From NCBI GenBank assembly GCA_011048485.1, contig DSDX01000374.1, positions 1-6,286 of the forward strand: a stretch of DNA of 6,286 bases. The letters are read 5' to 3'. How positions within the stretch are numbered: position 1 is the stretch's first letter; each line of letters opens with the position of its first letter. Below are positions 1-4,772 of the stretch, piece by piece. Source of the DNA: Candidatus Aminicenantota bacterium. GTDB lineage: Bacteria > Acidobacteriota > Aminicenantia > Aminicenantales > Saccharicenantaceae. The notes beneath the pieces are model-generated. The model did no database searches. It saw only the letters and a list, made by a program, of their open reading frames with translations, and was not told where the DNA came from. A program made the translations under genes and the position numbers.

Positions 1-646
1 ACTCGACCACGCCGAGGGGGATCCCGGCGAGGGCGGTGGCCAGGAGTCCTACGAGAATGGCCCCGGGGAAGCGTATGACCAGGAGCACGGCGGTCAGGGC
101 CAGGCCGAAGAGGACGAGCAGGACGGGCGGGCTCGTGAGATCGCCCAGCCCGACGAGGACGCCCGGGCTGTCGACCACGATCCCGCCGTATTCGAGTCCG
201 ACGAGGGCGATCAGAAGGCCGATCCCGACGGCGATCCCGTACTTGAGCGCGTCCGGCACCGCGGCCACGACCTTGCCCCAGACGCCGGCGAAGGCCAAGG
301 CGACAAAGATGAGGCCCGAGAGGAAATTGGCCCCCAGGGCGACCTGCCAAGTGTAGCCCATCGTGCCGCACACGACGACGGCGAAGAAAACGTTGTGCCC
401 CATGGCCGGGGCCTGGGCGATGGGGTATCGGGCCAGCAAGCCGGTGAGGAGCGTCGCCAGGGCGCCGGCCAGGCAGGTGGCGACCATGACCGCGCCCTTG
501 TCCATGCCCGTTTGGCCGAGCACGGCCGGCTGGACGAAGATGATGTAGGACATGGTCATGAAGGTCGTCGCCCCGCCGAGGACCTCGCGGCGCGCGGTGG
601 TCCCGTTCTCGCTGAGGCGGAACGCCCGTTCGAGGAAATCCTTCAT
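1..646 (-). CDS. NCS2-family (AzgA/PbuG-like) purine permease, N-terminal part, cut by window edge
   Basis: Only the first 215 codons are present; the 3' part lies beyond the left edge. I translated this from the reverse complement. The protein begins MKDFLERAFRL and continues with EVLGGATTFMTMSYIIFV (residues 21-38), the typical first transmembrane signature of AzgA/PbuG-type adenine, guanine and hypoxanthine transporters of the inner membrane. Several hydrophobic stretches follow (about 52-72, 100-123, 136-152, 175-192 and 196-213). Residues 75-88 read PIAQAPAMGHNVFF, matching the family's substrate-region motif (usually APGMGLNAFF) but with H and V at two positions. The ATG is preceded by GGGGAG 4 nt upstream, supporting this start. 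It lies 40 nt downstream of apt on the same strand, so the two are probably co-transcribed. The permease would import the base and Apt would trap it as a nucleotide. Exact substrate (adenine, guanine/hypoxanthine or another base) is not settled by this fragment. Confidence 0.88.
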   Translation of the reverse strand, partial: MKDFLERAFRLSENGTTARREVLGGATTFMTMSYIIFVQPAVLGQTGMDKGAVMVATCLAGALATLLTGLLARYPIAQAPAMGHNVFFAVVVCGTMGYTWQVALGANFLSGLIFVALAFAGVWGKVVAAVPDALKYGIAVGIGLLIALVGLEYGGIVVDSPGVLVGLGDLTSPPVLLVLFGLALTAVLLVIRFPGAILVGLLATALAGIPLGVVE

Positions 647-686
647 GCCTCTCCCCTGCCTCGACGCGTCCGGCGGCCTCCCGGCG

Positions 687-1217
687 TCAGAACCGGACCA
701 GGGTCTCGACCGCGATCCCCGGATGGGCCTCGCGGATCGCTTCGACCCCCTTCAGGAACCCGAGTTCGACGACGGCCCCGAAGCCGACGACCTCGCCCCC
801 GAGCTGCTTGACCAAGCTGATGGCGCTTATCGAGGACGAACCGGTCGCGATGAGGTCGTCGACGATGAGGACGCGCTGGCCGGGCGCCACGCCGTCCTCG
901 TGCATCTCGAAGTGCTCGACGGCGTATTCGTTCGGGGCCTCGATCGAAGCGCACTTGCGGGGCAGCTTGCCCATTTTCCGGATGACGGTCAGCCCCATCC
1001 GCAGGTCTCGGGCCAGCGCCGCGGCGAAGAGGAAGCCCCGGGACTCGATCCCGGCGACGATCTCCGGCTTCTTCAGGGCCGCCCAGGCGGCCAGCCGGTC
1101 GATGGCGAAGTTGAAGGCCTCCGCGCTCTGGACGAGCGGGCTGATGTCCTTGAAGACGATGCCCGGCTTGGGGAAGTCGGGGACGTCGAGGATATGGGAC
1201 TTGAGATCGACGGTCAT
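687..1217 (-). CDS. apt: Adenine phosphoribosyltransferase
   Basis: Apt is a cytoplasmic purine-salvage enzyme that makes AMP and pyrophosphate from adenine and PRPP. The 176-residue product has the usual length. Visible motifs are VPDFPKPGIVFKDI (residues 12-25), GIESRGFLFAAALA (56-69), the flexible-loop RKMGKLPR (80-87), an Glu-Tyr pair at 97-98 that lines up with the catalytic Glu of human APRT, and the PRPP-binding loop VLIVDDLIATGSS (116-128). The start is supported by the N-terminus MTVDLK, which resembles MDLK starts of other bacterial Apt proteins, although no good Shine-Dalgarno precedes it. A strong promoter lies immediately upstream and would give a 5' leader of only about 5 nt. 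The NCS2 permease gene follows after 40 nt, consistent with a salvage operon. Departures from consensus are the loop after GKLP (RKCASIEAPN in place of a sequence like RETISxxYxL) and ATGSS for ATGGT. The family call is secure; strict specificity for adenine is inferred. Confidence 0.94.
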   Translation of the reverse strand: MTVDLKSHILDVPDFPKPGIVFKDISPLVQSAEAFNFAIDRLAAWAALKKPEIVAGIESRGFLFAAALARDLRMGLTVIRKMGKLPRKCASIEAPNEYAVEHFEMHEDGVAPGQRVLIVDDLIATGSSSISAISLVKQLGGEVVGFGAVVELGFLKGVEAIREAHPGIAVETLVRF

Positions 1218-1228
1218 GATGGGCCTAC

Positions 1229-1256
1229 TTTATAAAGTTTCGCGCCGTCAAGTCAA
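1229..1256 (-). promoter_or_regulatory. Sigma-70-type promoter for apt and permease
   Basis: Read on the minus strand, TTGACT (1256-1251) is followed after 16 nt by TATAAA (1234-1229). This is close to the housekeeping consensus and stands out as AT-rich in GC-rich DNA. The predicted transcription start is near 1222, about 5 nt before the apt ATG. It makes apt-permease a unit separable from the upstream SYLF gene. The motif is seen directly; activity and exact start are inferred. Confidence 0.7.
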
Positions 1257-1267
1257 TCCGCCCCGGA

Positions 1268-1291
1268 CCGAAGGGAAATGTCCCCTTTCGG
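1268..1291. repeat. Hairpin-forming palindromic element between SYLF gene and apt
   Basis: CCGAAGGG (1268-1275) can pair with CCCTTTCGG (1283-1291) as an 8-bp stem with one bulged T and a 7-nt loop. A second imperfect copy of the same pattern (GAAGGGA, short spacer, CCC, TTT) follows directly. The element lies about 30 nt downstream of the SYLF stop codon and just upstream of the apt promoter, a place where a transcript could end or be protected from degradation. No run of T follows on the minus strand (the next bases are TCCGGGGCGG), so it is not a standard intrinsic terminator. It may be a REP-like dispersed element, but only one site is visible here. Confidence 0.5.
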
Positions 1292-1292
1292 C

Positions 1293-1314
1293 GAAGGGAC
1301 TGACCCTCTTTGAA
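1293..1314. repeat. Second, degenerate copy of the palindromic unit
   Basis: GAAGGGA at 1293-1299, then CTGA, then CCCTCTTTGAA, repeats the order of the preceding unit (GAAGGGA, AATGT, CCCCTTTCGG at 1270-1291). GGG (1296-1298) can pair with CCC (1304-1306), but the rest of the stem is poor. It ends 5 nt before the stop codon of the SYLF gene. The similarity of the two adjacent units suggests a tandem or REP-like pair; the function is unknown. Confidence 0.35.
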
Positions 1315-1319
1315 GTCCG

Positions 1320-2042
1320 CTACTCTCTCGTTATATCGGCCAGAACGCTCTTGAGCTTCGACGCGACGGCGGGCGCGGCGGGTGCGTGCCCATCGAAGAT
1401 CTCCTTCGGCGTGACTTCCCGGCCGTAGAAATTGCGGTTCGCCTTGCGGTCGCTCCGGATGGAGGATCCCTGGAGGGTCAGGCCCACGAACAGGCCGCGG
1501 CTCCGGGAATAGGACAGGATCTCGGCCTTCAGCTCCGCGTCCGTGCTGGCCTCGGCGGTCCGGCCCACGGGACCGGCGGCGATCCCCGCGTCCGCGCCCA
1601 GCGTGAACTTGCCCTCGTTGAAGTTCTCGATGCTCCGCGGGGTCCGGAAAACGAGGATGACGTCGGCCGATTGGACGCCGGCCTGCCAGCCGATGCTGCC
1701 GCCGGTGATCTCAATAAAGGCCGGGTCGCTCCAGGAGCCGGTCCCGGCGCGGACGAGCAGGACCCCCTTGCCGTGGCGGCCCCCGATGACCAGGCCTGCC
1801 CGGATGACGTCGGGGATGATGGCGATCCCGGCCGCCTCCTCGATGAGGTTCGCGGGGACGCTCTTGTCCGATTCCTTCATCATCTCCTCGAGGACGCGGA
1901 TGGCGTCCTCGATCTTGCCGATCTGGTTCGAAGCGTTCTCGCCAGCCTGGGACTCGGGGCCGGCGCCCGAGGGGCCGGCTAGGGCCAGAGCGACCATCAG
2001 GGCGATGGCCAGCGGCAGGGCCAAACGCTTTGAGAAGGTCAT
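1320..2042 (-). CDS. Exported SYLF (Ysc84-type) lipid-binding domain protein
   Basis: The 240-residue product has a clear signal peptide: basic MTFSKR, then a hydrophobic core through about residue 22, with ALA|G a likely cleavage site. It is therefore probably periplasmic or exported. The mature part starts with a helical segment (about 38-60) containing IEDAIRVLEEMM. The SYLF/Ysc84 domain fills about 62-218, with AAGIAIIPDVIRAGLVIGGRHGKGVL, GSIGWQAGVQSADVILVF, the GADAGIAAGPVGR glycine-rich segment, SYSRSRGLFVGLTLQGSSI and a closing NRNFYG. The eukaryotic relatives bind phosphoinositides; the role of bacterial secreted forms is poorly known, so no specific function is assigned. The start is supported by a perfect AGGAGG (2053-2048) 5 nt before the ATG. 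It lies 20 nt after thiE on the same strand and is probably the last gene of the nnr-tsaE-thiE cluster. A hairpin element follows the stop. Confidence 0.9.
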   Translation of the reverse strand: MTFSKRLALPLAIALMVALALAGPSGAGPESQAGENASNQIGKIEDAIRVLEEMMKESDKSVPANLIEEAAGIAIIPDVIRAGLVIGGRHGKGVLLVRAGTGSWSDPAFIEITGGSIGWQAGVQSADVILVFRTPRSIENFNEGKFTLGADAGIAAGPVGRTAEASTDAELKAEILSYSRSRGLFVGLTLQGSSIRSDRKANRNFYGREVTPKEIFDGHAPAAPAVASKLKSVLADITRE

Positions 2043-2047
2043 GTCGT

Positions 2048-2053
2048 CCTCCT
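2048..2053 (-). promoter_or_regulatory. Strong ribosome binding site of the SYLF gene
   Basis: AGGAGG on the minus strand is a full match to the anti-Shine-Dalgarno consensus, 5 nt before the ATG at 2042. It is the strongest such site in the window and fixes the start codon. It suggests the SYLF protein is translated more efficiently than the upstream genes of the cluster, whose sites are weaker. Confidence 0.8.
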
Positions 2054-2062
2054 ATGCGGTTT

Positions 2063-2683
2063 TTATCTCCCGAAGGCTTTTCTCAACTCGGAGGCGGCGG
2101 CCCTCGCGTCGGGGGCGCCGAGGATGGCCGAAACGACGGCGACGCCGTCGGCCCCGGCGGAAGCCATTTCCGCGGCGCTTGCGACCGAGATCCCGCCTAT
2201 GGCCACGACGGGAAGGCGGACCGCCCGCCTGACGCGTCCCACCCCGGCGGGGCCGAGAACGGGCAGCGGGGTTTCCTTGGTCGCCGTGGAATAGGCGGGG
2301 CCGGCCCCGACGTAGTCCGCACCCTCCTCCTCGGCCCGGCGGGCCTCCTCGGGCGTGTTGACGGAGACGCCGATGATGGCCCCGGGACCGAGCAGGCGGC
2401 GGGCCAGAGGAACCGGGATGTCCTCCTGGCCGAGATGGACGCCCGCGGCGCCGCAGGCGAGCGCGATGTCGACACGGTCGTTGACGAGGAGGGGGATGCC
2501 CTTAGTGGCCAGCCGCGCCGCGACCGCGAGCCCGAGCCGGACGAAGGCGCCGCCGGCGAGGCTCTTGGCCCGCAACTGGACCAGGGTCACGCCGCCCTCG
2601 ACGGCCGCCTCGATGAGGCCGGCCAGGCCGCGGCCGGCGGCGTAGTCGGCATCCGCGACGAGATAAAGGGAATAGTCCATCAT
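2063..2683 (-). CDS. thiE: Thiamine phosphate synthase
   Basis: ThiE joins the HMP pyrophosphate and thiazole phosphate moieties to make thiamine phosphate in the cytoplasm. The 206-residue product is the normal length for this TIM-barrel family. Motifs in order are VQLRAK (35-40), LLVNDRVDIAL (65-75, with the Asn-Asp that contacts substrate and metal), GVHLGQED (81-88, metal-binding Asp), GVSVNTPEEA (105-114), ADYVGAGPAYSTATK (122-136, pyrophosphate-binding), AIGGI (161-165) and GVAVVSAI (180-187). Two adjacent ATG codons (2683 and 2680) could each be the start; the first is given here. No ordinary Shine-Dalgarno sits at proper spacing, only GGGG touching the first ATG. An extended -10 element just upstream may give a leaderless mRNA. 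It sits 24 nt after tsaE and 20 nt before the SYLF gene. No other thiamine genes and no obvious TPP riboswitch are visible, so regulation by thiamine is not evident. Confidence 0.94.
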   Translation of the reverse strand: MMDYSLYLVADADYAAGRGLAGLIEAAVEGGVTLVQLRAKSLAGGAFVRLGLAVAARLATKGIPLLVNDRVDIALACGAAGVHLGQEDIPVPLARRLLGPGAIIGVSVNTPEEARRAEEEGADYVGAGPAYSTATKETPLPVLGPAGVGRVRRAVRLPVVAIGGISVASAAEMASAGADGVAVVSAILGAPDARAAASELRKAFGR

Positions 2684-2687
2684 CCCC

Positions 2688-2696
2688 AGTATAGCA
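2688..2696 (-). promoter_or_regulatory. Extended -10 promoter element before thiE
   Basis: TGCTATACT on the minus strand matches the extended -10 form (TGnTATAAT) with one mismatch in the hexamer. It lies in the 24-nt gap between tsaE and thiE, within an AT-rich stretch that contrasts with its surroundings. No good -35 is seen (GTCTCT at 17-nt spacing). The predicted transcript start is near 2681, at the thiE start codons themselves, so the RNA would be leaderless. Chance occurrence is possible. Confidence 0.45.
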
Positions 2697-2707
2697 AAAA
2701 GACAGGG

Positions 2708-3124
2708 CTAAGAGACGGTGACGCGGCGCACGTCGTCCCCGGCCGCCTCGATCGTCACGCGGATCCCGTCGACCGGGAAGGACAGCTTCTCGGCCCACTC
2801 GACGACGACGACGCCCCGGCCGATCATGTCCTCCCAGCCGAGATCGGCGATCTCGTCGTCCCGCTCGAGCCGGTAGAGGTCGACGTGGAAGACCCGGTGC
2901 CGCCCCTCGTAAATGTTGACCAGGGTGAACGACGGGCTCGAGACGCGGCCGGGATCGGCGACGCCGACCCCCGCGGCGATGCCCTTGGCGAAGACGGTCT
3001 TGCCCGCCCCGAGCTCGCCGGTTAGGAGGACAACCTCGGTTCCCTCGAAGCTGGCCGCCATCGTCCGGGCGAGCTCGAAGGTCTCCTCCTCCGAGCGGGT
3101 TGTCGCGGCCCCGGCGCGGCTCAT
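2708..3124 (-). CDS. tsaE: tRNA threonylcarbamoyladenosine biosynthesis ATPase TsaE
   Basis: TsaE is the small P-loop ATPase that works with TsaB and TsaD to transfer the threonylcarbamoyl group to A37 of tRNAs reading ANN codons. The 138-residue product has the expected length. It shows the Walker A loop GELGAGKT (36-43), the family block SSPSFTLVNIYEG (62-74), HVDLYRL (80-86) and VVVVEWAEKL (105-114). All key blocks appear intact. Its ATG overlaps the TGA of nnr as ATGA, and AAGGAG lies 11 nt upstream inside nnr, so translation is probably coupled to nnr. The nnr-tsaE pairing is a recurrent bacterial arrangement. TsaB and TsaD are not in this window and must be encoded elsewhere. Confidence 0.95.
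   Translation of the reverse strand: MSRAGAATTRSEEETFELARTMAASFEGTEVVLLTGELGAGKTVFAKGIAAGVGVADPGRVSSPSFTLVNIYEGRHRVFHVDLYRLERDDEIADLGWEDMIGRGVVVVEWAEKLSFPVDGIRVTIEAAGDDVRRVTVS
3121..3124 (-). other. ATGA stop/start overlap of nnr and tsaE
   Basis: The four bases ATGA contain the tsaE start (ATG) and the nnr stop (TGA). This arrangement is typical of translational coupling and shows the two genes share a transcript. Confidence 0.85.
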
Positions 3125-4674
3125 GCCTTGGCCAGCTCCTTCAGGATCGCCGGCAGGTATCGGATGATGTCGCCCGCGACGAGCGCCCTTTGGCCCAGCC
3201 TGTCGGCGGCCACGTCCCCAGCCAGTCCGTGGGCGTAGACGGCGGCCAGGACGGCCCCCGGCAGGTCGCGCGTCTGGGCCATTTCGGCGGCGATCATGCC
3301 GCCCAGGACGTCGCCCGTGCCTCCCGTCGCCAGGCCGGGATTTCCCGTCGGATTGACGAAGACGCGGCCGTCCGCGAGGGCGATGATGGTCCGGTGGCCT
3401 TTGAGGACGACGGTGACGCCGTGCCCGGCGGCGAACTCGGGCGCGAGCTCCAGGCGATGGCGCAGGACCTCCTCGTTCGTCCGCCCGACCAGCCGGGCGA
3501 ACTCCCCGGGATGCGGAGTCAGGACGGTCGGACCGCCAATGCGCCTCAGGACCCCCGGCCGCGAGGCGACGATGTTGAGCCCGTCGGCGTCGATGACGCA
3601 GGGGGATTTGATCTTGGGCAGAAGACCCATAACGAATTCGGCCGTCGACGCATGCGTCGAGAGGCCCGGCCCGACGAGCACGGCGTTCTTGCCCTTGAGC
3701 AGGGCGGCCGCCCGCGGCAGCGCGGCCGCGGCGATCGTCCGCTCGGGCGTCTCGGCCAACGGCTCGGTCATGAGCTCGGCCATGGACCGGGCGATGGACG
3801 GCAAGACTCCGGCCGCCGTCGCCACCGTGACCAGGCCCGCGCCCATGCGCAGCGCCGCCTTCCCCGCCAGTCCGGATGCCCCCGATTTGCCGAACGATCC
3901 GGCGAAGATGAGGACATGGCCGTAGGTGCCCTTATGGGTGTCCTTCCTCCGCCCGGCGAAATACGGAAGCAGATCGTCCTCTTCGACCATCTCGAGCTTC
4001 AGGCCGGGCTGGTCGAAAAGAGCCGGCGGCATGCCGATCGGGGCGACGACGAGCTCTCCGACCCGGTCCTCGGCGGGCGGGAAGATATGGGCGACCTTGG
4101 GCGCGGCCAGCGTGACCGTCAGGTCCGCGGCGACGCTGGGCCCGATGATCTCGAACGTATCGGCCGAAAGGCCGGACGGGATATCGACGGCGACCTTGAA
4201 TCCCGTCGATCTGTTGATGGCCTCGACGACCGAGCCGTACAAGCCGGTGAGCGGCTTGTCGAGGCCGGTGCCGAAGAGGGCGTCGACGACGATCGTGGCC
4301 CGGGCGAGCTTGGGCCGGGCCTTCGTCCAGGCCCCGGCGTCGCGGACCTCGGTCACGGGGAGGCCCATCTTGAGCGCGATGGAGAGATTGACCGCCGCGT
4401 CTCCCCTGACCTCGGCCGCGGCGGCCAAGAGCAGGACCTCGGGCCGGGCCCCGGCATTGGCCAGGTGCCGGGCGGCGACGAAGCCGTCGCCCCCGTTGTT
4501 GCCCTTGCCGGCCACGACGACGATCCTTTCGGCGGCGATCCCGGGGAATCTGGTCATGATCGCCCCGGCGATCCCCCGCCCGGCGTTCTCCATGAGCACG
4601 ATCCCGGGGATGCCGAGCCCCTCGATCGCCGTTCGGTCGATGTCCCTCATTTCGGCGGCGGTCAGGATCTTCAT
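3121..4674 (-). CDS. nnr: Bifunctional NAD(P)HX epimerase / ADP-dependent NAD(P)HX dehydratase
   Basis: Nnr repairs damaged, hydrated NADH and NADPH in the cytoplasm: the N-terminal half epimerises R-NAD(P)HX to the S form, and the C-terminal kinase-fold half dehydrates it using ADP. The 517-residue length fits the fused bacterial form. N-terminal YjeF_N domain (about 1-215): LMENAGRG (27-34), GKGNNGGDGFVAARHL (56-71), VVDALFGTGL (129-138) and VAVDIPSGLSADT (161-173). C-terminal domain (about 225-510): DTHKGTYGHVLIFAGS (245-260), GPGL (335-338), VIDADGLN (360-367), LTPHPGEFARL (385-395), VVLKG (422-426) and NPGLATGGTGDVLGG (445-459), which carries the catalytic GTGD. Although the open frame extends further upstream, the ATG at 4674 is chosen because MKILTAAEMRDID is the normal family N-terminus and GGAGGG (4686-4681) stands 6 nt before it. 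It is the first gene of the minus-strand cluster and overlaps tsaE. Confidence 0.95.
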   Translation of the reverse strand: MKILTAAEMRDIDRTAIEGLGIPGIVLMENAGRGIAGAIMTRFPGIAAERIVVVAGKGNNGGDGFVAARHLANAGARPEVLLLAAAAEVRGDAAVNLSIALKMGLPVTEVRDAGAWTKARPKLARATIVVDALFGTGLDKPLTGLYGSVVEAINRSTGFKVAVDIPSGLSADTFEIIGPSVAADLTVTLAAPKVAHIFPPAEDRVGELVVAPIGMPPALFDQPGLKLEMVEEDDLLPYFAGRRKDTHKGTYGHVLIFAGSFGKSGASGLAGKAALRMGAGLVTVATAAGVLPSIARSMAELMTEPLAETPERTIAAAALPRAAALLKGKNAVLVGPGLSTHASTAEFVMGLLPKIKSPCVIDADGLNIVASRPGVLRRIGGPTVLTPHPGEFARLVGRTNEEVLRHRLELAPEFAAGHGVTVVLKGHRTIIALADGRVFVNPTGNPGLATGGTGDVLGGMIAAEMAQTRDLPGAVLAAVYAHGLAGDVAADRLGQRALVAGDIIRYLPAILKELAKA

Positions 4675-4771
4675 GGGCGTCCCTCCGACGGGTATTCTAG
4701 CACAAGGCCGGTCCATTGACTTTGCGTCTGGCCCTGTGTTAGGTAATACGACAAAGAACCGAGGGAACCGA
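4675..4771. promoter_or_regulatory. Divergent promoter region between nnr and the diguanylate cyclase gene
   Basis: This 97-nt gap must serve both divergent genes. On the minus strand, TGCTAGAAT (4702-4694) is an extended -10 with a predicted start near 4687, giving a short leader of about 13 nt that still contains the nnr Shine-Dalgarno. No matching -35 is evident. On the plus strand, TTGACT (4716-4721) resembles a -35, but the hexamers at suitable distance are poor (TAGGTA at 18 nt; TAATAC lies at 22 nt), so that promoter is uncertain. No operator-like inverted repeat is obvious. Confidence 0.5.
4694..4702 (-). promoter_or_regulatory. Extended -10 element of the nnr promoter
   Basis: TGCTAGAAT on the minus strand fits TGnTATAAT with one mismatch in the hexamer. 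Its position 20 nt upstream of the nnr ATG leaves room for the GGAGGG ribosome binding site in the leader. It is similar in form to the element before thiE. Seen in sequence; promoter activity inferred. Confidence 0.5.
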
Positions 4772-4772
4772 G
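4756..4772 (+). repeat. 9-nt-period tandem repeat over the ribosome binding site of the diguanylate cyclase gene
   Basis: GAACCGAG occurs at 4756-4763 and again at 4765-4772, one 9-nt period apart, with a degenerate third unit GAACGAAA from 4775. The likely Shine-Dalgarno GAGGGA (4761-4766) spans the junction, and the last base of the second copy is the first base of the GTG start codon. Confidence 0.6.

Noticed and set aside
552..2232. Long plus-strand open frames opposite apt, SYLF and permease genes
   Set aside because: They run antisense to genes with clear family motifs and have no plausible domains or ribosome binding sites.
2684..2707. TPP riboswitch upstream of thiE
   Set aside because: The gap to tsaE is only 24 nt, far too short for a THI element, and no conserved TPP-box sequence is seen.
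3100..4719. 539-codon plus-strand open frame opposite nnr
   Set aside because: A composition effect of GC-rich coding DNA; rich in Gly, Arg and Asp with no recognisable motif, while the opposite strand encodes Nnr with all its motifs.
3926..4771. Plus-strand upstream extension of the diguanylate cyclase frame (782-codon version)
   Set aside because: This part lies antisense to the well-conserved nnr gene, has no domain similarity, and the GTG at 4772 has a ribosome binding site and leads directly into the membrane segments.
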